A stretch of 64,000 nucleotides of DNA from Thermohalobaculum sp964576075 (GCA_964576075.1 CAZNTX010000003.1:46030-110029), one strand, 5' to 3'; numbered from the stretch's first letter, positions 9,601-18,735 are shown. The notes: generated by a model not told the origin, from the letters alone. Program-made: numbers and translations.

Positions 9601-10880
9601 CCCCGCCGCTGCATCTCCTGAACGCCCGCCTGATCGACCCCGCGACCGGCTATGACGGCCCCGGCGCGCTCCGGATCGAGGGGGGCGAGATCGCCGAGGT
9701 CCATCGCGGGCCCTCCCCGGGTCCGGGCGAGGGGGAGACGGTCGACTGCGCCGGCCAGGCCCTCGCCCCCGGCATCGTGGATGCCCGCGTCTTCGTCGGC
9801 GAGCCGGGCGCGCGGCATCGCGAATCGCACCGCTCCGCGGGGCAGGCCGCTGCGGCAGGGGGCGTCACCACCCTCGTCCAGCAGCCCGACACCCAGCCCC
9901 CGCTCGACGACCCGGCCCTGGTGCAATTCACCCTCGCCCGCGCCCGGGAGGCCTCCCTCGTCAACGTCCACGCCATGGCGGCGCTCACCCGCGGGCTCGA
10001 GGGCCGGGAGATGACCGAGCAGCGCTTCCTGCTCGACGCCGGCGCCGTCGCGCTCACCGATGCCGACCGGGCGGTGGCCGACGCGCGGGTCTTCCTCGCC
10101 TGCCTGCGCTACGCCACCTCGACCGACGCGCTCGTCGTCCACCACATCCAGGAACCCGCCCTCTCGCGCGGGGCCTGCGCGACGTCGGGAGAGTTCGCCT
10201 CCCGCCTCGGGCTGCCCTCTGTCCCGGCGCTGGCCGAGCGGATGCAGCTCGCCCGCGATCTCGCCCTCGTCGAGGCCACCGGCGCGCGCTACCACGCCGA
10301 TCAGATCTCCACCGCCGCCGCCCTCGGCCCGCTCGCCCGCGCCAAGGAGGCGGGGCTCGACGTCACCGCCGCGGTCTCGATCCACCATCTGACGCTCAAC
10401 GAGTTCGACATCGCCGACTATCGGAGCTTCTTCAAGCTCGCGCCGCCGCTGCGCGCGGAGGACGACCGGTGTGCGGTGGTAGAGGCTCTCGCCTCGGGGC
10501 TGATCGACATGGTGGTCTCCTCCCATCTGCCTTGGGACGAGGAGGCCAAGCGGCTCCCCTTCGAAGGCGCGGCGACCGGGGCGGTGGGGCTCGAGACGAT
10601 CCTGCCCGCCTGCCTGCGCCTCGTCCATGCCGGCGACATCGCCCTGCCCGCGCTCTTCGAGCGGCTCTCCCTCGCGCCGGCGCGCCGGCTCGGCCTGCCG
10701 GGCGGGCGCCTCGCGCCGGGGGCGCCGGCCGATCTCGTGCTCTTCGACCCGGACGCCCCCTGGCGGCTCGACCGGGCCGAACTCCGCTCCAAGTCGAAAA
10801 ACACGCCCTTCGACCGGCAGCGCCTCGAGGGGCGCGTGCGCGGCACCTGGGTCGCAGGACGACGGGTCTTCGGGAGCTGA
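9597..10880 (+). CDS. pyrC: Dihydroorotase-like protein lacking metal ligands (pseudo-dihydroorotase)
   Basis: This 427-residue member of the cyclic amidohydrolase superfamily is most like type I dihydroorotases (LAPGIVD..., SIHHLTLNEFDIADYR, LRSKSKNTPFDRQRLEGRV). The metal-binding HxH after the first strand is absent: residues 61-71 read VDARVFVGEPG instead of VDxHVHLREPG. The later DHAPH-type segment is SSHLPWDEEAK. It is therefore probably catalytically dead or strongly altered, like the PyrC' proteins that form a complex with PyrB in Pseudomonas. The coupling to pyrB supports a structural or regulatory role; a second, active PyrC would then be encoded elsewhere. Confidence 0.88.
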   Translation: MTPPLHLLNARLIDPATGYDGPGALRIEGGEIAEVHRGPSPGPGEGETVDCAGQALAPGIVDARVFVGEPGARHRESHRSAGQAAAAGGVTTLVQQPDTQPPLDDPALVQFTLARAREASLVNVHAMAALTRGLEGREMTEQRFLLDAGAVALTDADRAVADARVFLACLRYATSTDALVVHHIQEPALSRGACATSGEFASRLGLPSVPALAERMQLARDLALVEATGARYHADQISTAAALGPLARAKEAGLDVTAAVSIHHLTLNEFDIADYRSFFKLAPPLRAEDDRCAVVEALASGLIDMVVSSHLPWDEEAKRLPFEGAATGAVGLETILPACLRLVHAGDIALPALFERLSLAPARRLGLPGGRLAPGAPADLVLFDPDAPWRLDRAELRSKSKNTPFDRQRLEGRVRGTWVAGRRVFGS

Positions 10881-10884
10881 GCGG

Positions 10885-11496
10885 ATGTTCCACGACATCA
10901 TGGGGCTCGAGCGCGCGCTGCCCTGGCTGCTGGCCGCCTTCGCCGCGGGCTACGCGCTCGGGACGGTGCCCACGGGCCTTCTCCTCTGCCGCGCCTTCGG
11001 CCTGCCGGACCCGCGCGGCTTCGGCTCCGGCAATGTCGGGGCGACCAACGTGCTCCGCACCGGGAACCGCCTCGCGGCCGCGCTGACCTATCTCCTCGAT
11101 CTCGCGAAGGGCGCGGTGCCGGTGCTCGTGTTCCTCTCCTGGGGGGATCTCGCGGCCCAGGCGGCCGGGCTCGGGGCGCTGCTCGGCCATTGCGCCTCGC
11201 CCTGGCTCGGATTCCGCGGCGGCAAGGGGGTGGCGAGCTTCATGGGGGTGGTGCTCGCGCTCCACTGGCCGGCGGGGCTCGCGACGGTGCTCACCTGGCT
11301 CGCGGCGGCGGGGCTCGCGCGGATCTCGTCCGTCGGCGGGCTCGCGGCGGCGGCCTCCGCGCCGGTCTGGCTGGTGCTCTTCGCGCGGTGGGAGGCGGTG
11401 CTCGCGGCGCTCCTCGGCGCCGCGCTCGTCTGGGTCCGCCATTCGGAGAACATCCGCCGGCTGCTTGCGGGCACGGAGCCGAGGATCGGGCGTTAA
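10885..11496 (+). CDS. plsY: Glycerol-3-phosphate acyltransferase PlsY
   Basis: PlsY (203 residues) transfers acyl groups from acyl phosphate to glycerol 3-phosphate at the inner membrane, starting phospholipid synthesis. Both signature loops are visible: GSGNVGATNVLR at 47-58 and GFRGGKGVAS at 109-118. Five or so hydrophobic helices surround them. The gene starts four bases after pyrC stops, extending the pyr operon. Its TAA stop lies inside a TTAACCAT half-site of the CtrA-like element that precedes dprA. Confidence 0.95.
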   Translation: MFHDIMGLERALPWLLAAFAAGYALGTVPTGLLLCRAFGLPDPRGFGSGNVGATNVLRTGNRLAAALTYLLDLAKGAVPVLVFLSWGDLAAQAAGLGALLGHCASPWLGFRGGKGVASFMGVVLALHWPAGLATVLTWLAAAGLARISSVGGLAAAASAPVWLVLFARWEAVLAALLGAALVWVRHSENIRRLLAGTEPRIGR

Positions 11497-11518
11497 CCAT
11501 TAACCCGCCCTTAACCAT
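11493..11518. promoter_or_regulatory. CtrA-type box upstream of dprA
   Basis: TTAA-CCCGCCC-TTAAC at 11500-11515 is a perfect TTAA-N7-TTAAC box, the consensus recognised by the cell-cycle regulator CtrA in alphaproteobacteria. Two TTAACCAT extended half-sites lie at 11493-11500 and 11511-11518. In a sequence this GC-rich, such TTAA clusters are rare. The element is about 40 bases before the dprA ATG, so it could act at the dprA promoter. Occupancy is inferred. Confidence 0.68.
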
Positions 11519-11556
11519 CCCCGGTCTCTCCTGAGCCCAGACAGTCAGGAGGGCCC

Positions 11557-12762
11557 ATGGCCGCACCGGATCTCTTCGCCCCCCCGCGCGATGCGGTGGA
11601 GGGGGTCTCCCTCACGGCGGAGGAGCGCCTCGCCCGCCTCCGCCTCGCGCGGAGCCGCAATGTCGGCCCGCGGACCTACGCGCATCTGATGCAGCGTTTT
11701 CAGAGCGGGCGCGCCGCGCTGGATGCGCTGCCCGAGCTCGCCCGCCGCGGCGGCGACGGCGCCTATCACCCCTGCCCGGAGGACGTGGCGGAGGCCGAGT
11801 GGGCGGAGGGCGCGCGCCTCGGCGCCGCGCTCTGCCTGCTCGGCGAGCCCGCCTATCCCCGGCAGCTCTCCACCATCCCGACGCCCCCGCCCGCGGTCTG
11901 GGTGATGGGGAACCCGGAGATCTTCGCCCGCCCCTCCGCCGCCATCGTCGGCGCGCGCAACGCCTCCGCCGTCGGCCTGCGCACCGCGCGGCAGATCGCA
12001 CGGGGGCTCGGCGCGGCGGGGCGCGTCGTCGTCTCCGGCCTCGCCCGCGGGGTCGACGCCGCGGCACACGAGGCGGCGCTCGAGACCGGCACCATCGCCG
12101 TCCTCCCCGGCGGGCTCGACCGGATCTATCCCCCGGAGAACGCGGGCCTTGCCGCCCGAATCGCCGAGACCGGGGCCCTGGTCTCGGAATGCCCCCTCGG
12201 CACGGAGGCCACCGCGCGGCATTTCCCCAAGCGCAACCGCCTGATCGCGGGTCTCTCGGCCGGCGTGGCGCTCGTCGAGGCGGCGAGCCGGTCCGGCTCG
12301 CTGATCACCGCGCGCTTCGCGCTCGAGCAGGGGCGGGAGGTGATGGCCTGCCCCGGCTCGCCGGAGGACCCGCGCTCGGCCGGCTGCAACGCGCTGATCC
12401 GCGACGGCGCGGCCCTCGTGCGCGATGCCGAGGACGTGCTCGAGGCGCTCGCCATGCCCGCCCGCCCCGGCCTCGCCGAGGAGGGCGGCGCCTTCCTGTT
12501 CGACGGCGCCCCCGATCTCGACCTCGAGGAGGACGACTACGACGCGCTCTCCGATTTCGACCCCGAGGGGCGGGAGGACGATGCCGCCCTCGCCGAGCAG
12601 GTGATGCGCCTCCTCGGCCCGACCCCCGTGGAGGTCGACGAGCTCGCCCGGGCCTGCGGCGCGCGCCCGGCCGAGCTCTCCCTCGTCCTCCTAGAGCTGG
12701 AGCTCGCCGGCCGGGTCGATGTCGCCAAGGGCCGCGTCGCCCTCGCCGAGGCGGAGGTCTGA
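11557..12762 (+). CDS. dprA: DNA-processing protein DprA
   Basis: DprA (401 residues) loads RecA onto incoming single-stranded DNA during transformation. An N-terminal SAM-like region (20-70) precedes the Rossmann DNA-binding core with IVGARNAS at 130-137, VVSGLARGVDAAAH near 158-171 and a later SRSGSLITARFALEQGREV stretch. A winged-helix C-domain (about 345-395) follows an acidic linker. AGGAGGGCCC precedes the ATG. The CtrA-type box upstream suggests control together with gene-transfer-agent or competence functions, as reported for Rhodobacter capsulatus. Confidence 0.96.
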   Translation: MAAPDLFAPPRDAVEGVSLTAEERLARLRLARSRNVGPRTYAHLMQRFQSGRAALDALPELARRGGDGAYHPCPEDVAEAEWAEGARLGAALCLLGEPAYPRQLSTIPTPPPAVWVMGNPEIFARPSAAIVGARNASAVGLRTARQIARGLGAAGRVVVSGLARGVDAAAHEAALETGTIAVLPGGLDRIYPPENAGLAARIAETGALVSECPLGTEATARHFPKRNRLIAGLSAGVALVEAASRSGSLITARFALEQGREVMACPGSPEDPRSAGCNALIRDGAALVRDAEDVLEALAMPARPGLAEEGGAFLFDGAPDLDLEEDDYDALSDFDPEGREDDAALAEQVMRLLGPTPVEVDELARACGARPAELSLVLLELELAGRVDVAKGRVALAEAEV

Positions 12763-12774
12763 GGCCCGGCGGCG

Positions 12775-12803
12775 TTGACACCCGCGGGGCCCTGACCCAT
12801 GTT
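12775..12803 (+). promoter_or_regulatory. Candidate topA promoter
   Basis: A perfect -35 hexamer TTGACA (12775-12780) is followed after 17 bases by CATGTT (12798-12803), about 50 bases before the topA start codon. The -10 matches only half of the consensus. No supercoiling-sensitive motif can be judged by eye. Confidence 0.5.
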
Positions 12804-12853
12804 CTCGGCCCGCGCGCCCTGGAAACGGGTCCGGGCGCCGGACAGGAGCGCCC

Positions 12854-15580
12854 ATGGCAGTCGTCGTCGTCGAATCGCCCGCGAAGGCAAAGACCATCAG
12901 CGGCTATCTCGGCAACCAGCACACGGTGCTCGCCTCCTACGGCCATGTGCGCGATCTCCCCTCGAAGGACGGCTCGGTCGACCCCGAGAACGGCTTCGAC
13001 ATGACCTGGGAGGTCGATGCCAAGGCGCAGAAGCACATCCGCGCCATCGCCGAGGCGGTGAAGGACGAGGACCGCCTGATCCTCGCCACCGACCCCGACC
13101 GCGAGGGCGAGGCGATCTCCTGGCACCTGCTCGAGGCGCTGAAGAAGCGCCGGGCGGTGAAGAAAACCACCGAGGTCGACCGCGTCGTCTTCAACGCCAT
13201 CACCAAATCCGCCGTGACCAAGGCGATGGCCAACCCCCGCGAGATCGACATGCAGCTCGTGGAGGCCTATCTCGCGCGCCGCGCGCTGGACTATCTCGTG
13301 GGCTTCACCCTCTCGCCGGTGCTCTGGCGCAAGCTTCCGGGCGCGAAATCCGCGGGCCGGGTGCAGTCCGTCGCGCTCCGCCTCATCGTCGAGCGGGAGA
13401 TGGAGATCGAGGCCTTCCGCGCCCGCGAATACTGGACCGTGAAGGCCGAGCTCGTCACCCCCCGGGGCGAGCCGTTCCTCGCCCGCCTCGTCGCCCTCGA
13501 CGGGCGCAAGCTCGACAAGTTCGATCTCGCCGACGAGACCGCGGCCCGCGCAGCGGCGCGCGCGGTCGAGGAGGCGGCCCTCGCCGTGCGCTCCGTCGAG
13601 GCGAAGCCGCAGACCCGCAATCCCTTCCCGCCCTTCATGACCTCGACGCTCCAGCAAGAGGCGTCGCGCAAGCTCGGCATGGGCGCGCAGGAGGCCATGC
13701 GCACCGCCCAGCGCCTCTACGAGGCCGGCCACATCACCTATATGCGGACCGATGGCGTGGACATGGCGCCGGAGGCCGTCGCCGCCGCGCGCGAGACGAT
13801 CGAGACGCGCTACGGGGCCGACTACGTCCCGCCCAAGCCGCGGGTCTACAAGACCAAGGCGAAGAACGCGCAGGAGGCGCACGAGTGCATCCGCCCCACG
13901 CGCTTCTCCGCCGCCCCGGGCGAGATCCGGCTCGACCGCGCCGAGGCCCGCCTCTACGAGCTGATCTGGCAGCGCGCCGTGGCGAGCCAGATGGAGGCCG
14001 CCCGCTTCCGCCGCACCACCGTCGAGATCGCCGACGGCGCCGACCGCGTGGGCCTGCGCGCCACCGGCCAGGTCGTCACCTTCGACGGCTTCCTCCGCGC
14101 CTATGACGAGAGCCGCGACGACCGGCGCGAGGACGAGGAGGACGAGGCCCGCCTGCCCGAGATCCCCGAGGGCGCGGCCCTCGGCCGCAACGCCGTCACC
14201 CCGGAGCAGCATTTCACCCAGCCCCCGCCGCGCTACACCGAGGCGAGCCTCGTCAAGCGGATGGAGGAGCTCGGCATCGGCCGCCCCTCGACCTATGCCT
14301 CGATCATCGGCACGATCCAGGATCGGGACTATGTCCGCAAGGAGAAGAACCGGCTGATCCCGGAGGACAAGGGCCGCCTCGTCACCGCCTTCCTGATGAA
14401 CTTCTTCCGCCGCTATGTGGAATACGATTTCACTGCGGCGCTCGAAGAGGAGCTCGACGACGTCTCCGGCGGGCGGATGGACTGGAAGGCGCTGCTCGAG
14501 AAGTTCTGGGAGGCGTTCTCCGCGGCGGTCGAGGACACCAAGGAGCTGCGCATCACCGAGGTGCTCGAGAAGATCAACGAGTTCCTCGCCCCCCATCTCT
14601 TCCCCGATCCGGGCGACGGCTCGGATCCGCGGCTCTGCCCCGCCTGCCAGGCCGGGCGGCTCTCGATGAAGACCGCGCGCGCGGGCGGCGCCTTCATCGG
14701 CTGCTCCAACTATCCCAATTGCCGCTACACCCGCCCCCTCGGCGGCCCGGCGGACGACGAGGCGGCGAAGCTCGACGGCAAGGAGCTCGGCCTCGACCCG
14801 CAGACCGGGCTGATGGTCACGCTCAGGAACGGCCGCTTCGGGCCTTACGTCCAGCTCGGCGAGCAGGAGGGCGAGCAGAAGCCGAAGCGCGCGAGCCTTC
14901 CGAAGGGCATCGCGCCCGAGACCCTCGACCTGCAGACCGCGCTCGGCCTCCTCTCGCTCCCGCGCGAGATCGGCAAGCACCCGGACGACGGCGAGCCGGT
15001 CGAGGCCGGGCTCTACCGCTACGGCCCCGCGGTGCGCCACGGCAAGATCTACGCCCCGCTCGAGGATTGGACCGAGGCGCTGACCGTCGGCATGAACCGC
15101 GCGGTCGGGCTCCTCGCGGAGAAGCGGGCCAATCCCGGCCGCGGCCGCGCCGCCCCGCAGAAGCCGCTCCGCGAGCTAGGAGAGCATCCAGAGGGCGGCC
15201 CCGTCGCGGTGATGGACGGGCGCTACGGGCCCTACGTCAAATGGGAGAAGGTGAACGCCACCCTCCCCAAGGGCGCGGACCCGCAGGCGGTGACGCTCGA
15301 GCAGGCGGTCGAGCTGCTGGCGGAGAAGGCCGCGAAGAAGGGGACCAAGAAGTCCGGGCAGGGGGCGAAGAAGGCCGCGGCCAAGCCCGCGAAGTCCGCC
15401 GCCGCGAAAACCACGAAGACCGCGAAGACCACGAAAACCGCCAAGACGACGAAGGCGGGCGCCGCCAAGACCGCGCGGAAATCCCCGGCCAAGGGCAAGG
15501 CCGAAGCGGCGCCGCAAGAGCCCCCGGCGGAGGCCCCGGCCGAGCCGCAGAAGCGCCGGCGGCGCGCGGCCAATGGCTGA
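12854..15580 (+). CDS. topA: DNA topoisomerase I
   Basis: Type IA topoisomerase of 908 residues that relaxes negative supercoils. The TOPRIM domain is N-terminal (VVVESPAKAKTISGYLG; ATDPDREGEAISWH), the catalytic tyrosine is Y296 in ITYMRTDG, and one C4 zinc finger lies at about 595-623 (CPAC...CSNYPNC). The C-terminal region has repeated PKGxxPxxxTLxxALxLL-type topoisomerase modules, then a lysine/alanine/threonine-rich tail (about 825-890) resembling histone-H1-like nucleic-acid-binding tails. The last eight bases overlap the next ATG. Confidence 0.97.
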   Translation: MAVVVVESPAKAKTISGYLGNQHTVLASYGHVRDLPSKDGSVDPENGFDMTWEVDAKAQKHIRAIAEAVKDEDRLILATDPDREGEAISWHLLEALKKRRAVKKTTEVDRVVFNAITKSAVTKAMANPREIDMQLVEAYLARRALDYLVGFTLSPVLWRKLPGAKSAGRVQSVALRLIVEREMEIEAFRAREYWTVKAELVTPRGEPFLARLVALDGRKLDKFDLADETAARAAARAVEEAALAVRSVEAKPQTRNPFPPFMTSTLQQEASRKLGMGAQEAMRTAQRLYEAGHITYMRTDGVDMAPEAVAAARETIETRYGADYVPPKPRVYKTKAKNAQEAHECIRPTRFSAAPGEIRLDRAEARLYELIWQRAVASQMEAARFRRTTVEIADGADRVGLRATGQVVTFDGFLRAYDESRDDRREDEEDEARLPEIPEGAALGRNAVTPEQHFTQPPPRYTEASLVKRMEELGIGRPSTYASIIGTIQDRDYVRKEKNRLIPEDKGRLVTAFLMNFFRRYVEYDFTAALEEELDDVSGGRMDWKALLEKFWEAFSAAVEDTKELRITEVLEKINEFLAPHLFPDPGDGSDPRLCPACQAGRLSMKTARAGGAFIGCSNYPNCRYTRPLGGPADDEAAKLDGKELGLDPQTGLMVTLRNGRFGPYVQLGEQEGEQKPKRASLPKGIAPETLDLQTALGLLSLPREIGKHPDDGEPVEAGLYRYGPAVRHGKIYAPLEDWTEALTVGMNRAVGLLAEKRANPGRGRAAPQKPLRELGEHPEGGPVAVMDGRYGPYVKWEKVNATLPKGADPQAVTLEQAVELLAEKAAKKGTKKSGQGAKKAAAKPAKSAAAKTTKTAKTTKTAKTTKAGAAKTARKSPAKGKAEAAPQEPPAEAPAEPQKRRRRAANG

Positions 15581-16049
15581 GGCGGCCGCGCATATCCGCC
15601 CCGCTTCGGCTGCGGACCTGCCCGCCCTCGCGGACCTCTACCGCGCCTTCTTCGAGGAGATCGGCATCGCCGTGCCAGAGCGGCTCGAGCGCAACATCCT
15701 CGGCATGATCGAGGACCGGAGTTCCACCCTGGTCCTGCTCGAGGACGGCGCCGGGCCCGCCGGCATCGCCAGCGCGAGCGTGGTGCATGGGGTGGAGTTC
15801 GGGACCTCCGCGGAGATCGAGGACATCTATGTCGCCCCCAGCCATCGCCGGCAGGGCTTCGGCGGGCGGCTCCTCGCGGAGATGGTGGCCTGGTGCCGGG
15901 CTCAGGGGGCGGCGGTCGTCGGCGTCGTGGTCCCGCCCACGCGCCCGGCGGAGCCGCAGCTCCAGGAGTTCTACGCCCGCCACGGCTTCCGCGAGAGCGG
16001 GCGCGTCGTGCTGCTGCTCGACCTCTCGGACGAGCCCGCGCCGTCATGA
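15573..16049 (+). CDS. GNAT-family N-acetyltransferase
   Basis: A 158-residue acetyltransferase with the acetyl-CoA motif A region IEDIYVAPSHRRQGFGGRLL (about 87-106) and the C-terminal FYARHGFRESGR strand-helix. The substrate cannot be inferred. It overlaps topA by eight bases and rnr by four, so it is translated as part of the topA-rnr transcript. Confidence 0.88.
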   Translation: MAEAAAHIRPASAADLPALADLYRAFFEEIGIAVPERLERNILGMIEDRSSTLVLLEDGAGPAGIASASVVHGVEFGTSAEIEDIYVAPSHRRQGFGGRLLAEMVAWCRAQGAAVVGVVVPPTRPAEPQLQEFYARHGFRESGRVVLLLDLSDEPAPS

Positions 16050-18274
16050 GCCGCTTCCCGAGCAAGGACGAGATCCTCGCCTGGATCAAGGAGAACCCCC
16101 ATTCCGTCGGCAAGCGCGAGATCGCGCGGGCCTTCAACCTCAAGGGCGCGGACCGCACGGCGCTCAAACAGGTGCTGCGCGAGCTCGAGGAGGACGGCGA
16201 GATCCACAAGCGCCGGCGCAAGCTCGGGGCGGCGGGGCATCTCCCGCCCGTCACCGTGCTGATCGCCGAGGCCGAGGACGCCGACGGCGATCTCTATGCC
16301 CGCCCGAAGGACTGGGAGGGGGAGGCGGCGCCCCCCTCGATCCTCTACGTCCCGCGCAAGGGGGACGTGGCGCTGAAGCCCGGGGACCGGTTCCTCGCCA
16401 AGCTCCACCCGGTGGAGGACGCGGCGGAACTGCGCTACGAGGCGCGGCTCATCAAGAAGATCGGCAGCGGCCCGCGGCGGATGCTCGGGGTCTATCGCGA
16501 GGGGCCCGAGGGCGGGCGCGTCGTCTCGGTCGACAAGCGGCTCGACCGGGAGTGGATCATCCCCAAGGGTGCGGCCGGCGGCGCGGCGCCGGGCGAGCTC
16601 GTCGAGGCGGAGGCGACCGGGGAGGGCCGGCGCATGGGGCTCCCCCGCGGGCGCGTGGTCGAGCGCCTCGGCGATCCGAGCGCGCCGAAACAGGTCTCCC
16701 TCATCGCGATCCACCAGCACGACATCCCCCTCGATTTCCCGCCCGAGGCCGAGGCGGAGGCCGCCGCCGCCGAGCTTCCGGCCCCCGAGGGGCGGACCGA
16801 TCTGCGCGATCTGCCGCTCCTCACCATCGACCCCGAGGATGCGCGCGACCATGACGACGCGGTCTGCGCCATGCCGGACGACGATCCGGCCAATCCCGGG
16901 GGCCATGTCGTCTGGGTCGCGATCGCCGATGTCGCCGCCTTCGTCCGCCCGGGCTCCGCGCTCGACCGGGCGGCGCGGGAGCGGGGCAACTCCACCTATT
17001 TCCCCGACCGCGTGGCGCCGATGCTGCCGGAGCGGCTCTCGGCCGATCTCTGCTCGCTGATCGAGGGGGCGGACCGGCCCTGCCTCGCGCTGCGCATGGT
17101 GCTCGGCGCCGACGGCACCAAGCGCGGCCACCGCTTCCACCGCGCGGTGATGACGAGCCGCGCCTCGCTGACCTACGAGGCGGCGCAGGCGACGATCGAC
17201 GGGGGCGAGGGGGAGATGGCGGGCCAGGTCCGCGCCCTCCACGCCGCCTGGCGCGCCGCCTGGGCCGCCCGGTCGCGTCGCCAGCCGCTGGAGCTCGACC
17301 TGCCGGAGCGGCGGATCGTGCTCTCCGAGGAGGGCGAGGTGATCGGCATCCCCGTCCGCGAGCGGTTCGACGCGCACCGGCTGATCGAGGAGTTCATGAT
17401 CCTCGCCAATGTCTGCGCGGCGGAGACGCTCGAGGCCCATCGCCGGGCGCTCCTCTACCGCGTCCACGAGGAGCCGGACCCCGAGCGCCTCGAGAGCCTG
17501 CGCGAGACGCTCGACGCCGTCGGCATCCCGCTCGCCAAGGGCCAGGTCCTGCGCACCGGCGATCTCAACCGGGTGCTCGACGCCGCGCGCGACTCCGAGG
17601 CCGCCGAGATGGTCCACATGCAGGTCCTCCGCGCGCAGCAACAGGCCTATTACAGCCCGGAGAACTACGGCCATTTCGGCCTGGCGCTCGCGCGGTATGC
17701 GCATTTCACCTCGCCGATCCGCCGCTATGCCGATCTCGTGGTGCACCGGGCGCTGATCGCCGCCTTGGGGTTCGGCGAGGACGGGCAGACGCCGGAGGAA
17801 GCCGCGCGCCTCAAGGAGACCGCCGAGGCGATCTCGCGCACCGAGCGCCGCTCGATGGAGGCCGAGCGCGACACGGTGGACCGCTATGTCGCCGCCTATA
17901 TGGCGGACCGGGAGGGGGCGGAATTCGCCGGCCGGATCAACGGCATCGGCCGCTTCGGCCTGTTCGTGAAGCTCGACGAGACGGGGGCGGACGGGCTCGT
18001 GCCGATCTCCACCCTCGGCCACGAATATTTCCGCTACGACGAGGACTCGCAGACGTTGACCGGGGAGAAATCCGGCAAGGTGCTCGCGCTCGGCATGCGC
18101 GCGCGGGTGCGGCTCGTCGAGGCGGTGCCGGTGACCGGCGGGCTGATCTTCGAGCTTCTGGAGGCGACCGGGATGGCCCCCCGCGCGGCCCGCGGCCCGT
18201 CGCGCAAGCGCATGGGCGTCGACCGCAGCCGCCTCGCCCGCGTCAAGGCCCGCCGCCAGGCGCGCCGGCGCTGA
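16046..18274 (+). CDS. rnr: Ribonuclease R
   Basis: RNase R (742 residues) is the processive 3'-5' exoribonuclease that degrades structured RNA, including rRNA and tmRNA-tagged messages. An N-terminal winged helix (about 5-65) is followed by the RNB domain with catalytic acidic motif DPEDARDHDDAV at about 262-273 and an S1 domain at about 625-710 (FAGRINGIGRFGLFVKLDE). A basic tail (RKRMGVDR...KARRQARRR) ends the protein. The ATG overlaps the GNAT stop. It converges with the DUF2794 gene, leaving only four bases between stop codons. Confidence 0.96.
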   Translation: MSRFPSKDEILAWIKENPHSVGKREIARAFNLKGADRTALKQVLRELEEDGEIHKRRRKLGAAGHLPPVTVLIAEAEDADGDLYARPKDWEGEAAPPSILYVPRKGDVALKPGDRFLAKLHPVEDAAELRYEARLIKKIGSGPRRMLGVYREGPEGGRVVSVDKRLDREWIIPKGAAGGAAPGELVEAEATGEGRRMGLPRGRVVERLGDPSAPKQVSLIAIHQHDIPLDFPPEAEAEAAAAELPAPEGRTDLRDLPLLTIDPEDARDHDDAVCAMPDDDPANPGGHVVWVAIADVAAFVRPGSALDRAARERGNSTYFPDRVAPMLPERLSADLCSLIEGADRPCLALRMVLGADGTKRGHRFHRAVMTSRASLTYEAAQATIDGGEGEMAGQVRALHAAWRAAWAARSRRQPLELDLPERRIVLSEEGEVIGIPVRERFDAHRLIEEFMILANVCAAETLEAHRRALLYRVHEEPDPERLESLRETLDAVGIPLAKGQVLRTGDLNRVLDAARDSEAAEMVHMQVLRAQQQAYYSPENYGHFGLALARYAHFTSPIRRYADLVVHRALIAALGFGEDGQTPEEAARLKETAEAISRTERRSMEAERDTVDRYVAAYMADREGAEFAGRINGIGRFGLFVKLDETGADGLVPISTLGHEYFRYDEDSQTLTGEKSGKVLALGMRARVRLVEAVPVTGGLIFELLEATGMAPRAARGPSRKRMGVDRSRLARVKARRQARRR

Positions 18275-18278
18275 GGCG

Positions 18279-18623
18279 TCAGTCCTCCACCGCGCGGATC
18301 ATCTTGCGCTCGAGCACCCGGAGGACGTGGCGCAACTCGTGCCCGCGCTTCAGGATCCGCCCATCCATGCCGACGACGGACCACGCCCCCTGCCGCCGCG
18401 CATCCTTCGGACATTTCTCGATCCGGTAGATCGGGCGCTCGGCCGCGCGGCGGAAGATCGAGAACACCGCCCGGTCGCGCAAATGGTCGATCGCGTAATC
18501 CCGCCACTCCCCCATCGCGACCATGCGGCCATAGACGTTGAGAATCTGGCTCAATTCCGTGCGGTGGAAGGCGCAGGTCTCCGGCTGTCCGGGCCCGGGG
18601 AAGATCTGGCTTTCGAAGCTCAT
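18279..18623 (-). CDS. DUF2794 family protein
   Basis: A 114-residue soluble protein with the strongly conserved DUF2794 core: LNVYGRMVAMGEWRDYAID, then RAVFSIFRRAAERPIYRIEK, and a final VVGMDGRILKRGHELRHVLR. The family is restricted to alphaproteobacteria and has no known function. The predicted fold is a small alpha/beta domain without membrane segments. It is transcribed from its own promoter, divergent from ggt. Confidence 0.92.
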   Translation of the reverse strand: MSFESQIFPGPGQPETCAFHRTELSQILNVYGRMVAMGEWRDYAIDHLRDRAVFSIFRRAAERPIYRIEKCPKDARRQGAWSVVGMDGRILKRGHELRHVLRVLERKMIRAVED

Positions 18624-18629
18624 GCGACA

Positions 18630-18658
18630 CTATGAACAGGGCGCGTCCGCCATTGCAA
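18630..18658 (-). promoter_or_regulatory. Candidate promoter of the DUF2794 gene
   Basis: On the minus strand TTGCAA (18653-18658) and TCATAG (18630-18635) are separated by exactly 17 bases, just upstream of the start codon. The leader would be nearly absent, so transcription probably starts close to the ATG. Confidence 0.45.
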
Positions 18659-18678
18659 GCGTCGCGCGCCCCCCCCCC

Positions 18679-18706
18679 TTGGCCCGGCCCCCGATCGCTG
18701 GATAAA
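18679..18706 (+). promoter_or_regulatory. Candidate promoter of the gamma-glutamyltransferase gene
   Basis: TTGGCC (18679-18684) and GATAAA (18701-18706) with a 16-base spacer; shifting one base gives ATAAAA with 17. It lies about 30 bases before the ggt ATG in the 112-base divergent gap shared with the DUF2794 promoter. Confidence 0.45.
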
Positions 18707-18735
18707 AGGGCGGCGCACAATCGAGGGAACACGCC

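Noticed and set aside
15340..15560. AAG/ACC-rich repeats at the end of topA as a separate repeat element
   Set aside because: They encode the lysine/threonine/alanine tail of TopA in frame; no separate element is needed.
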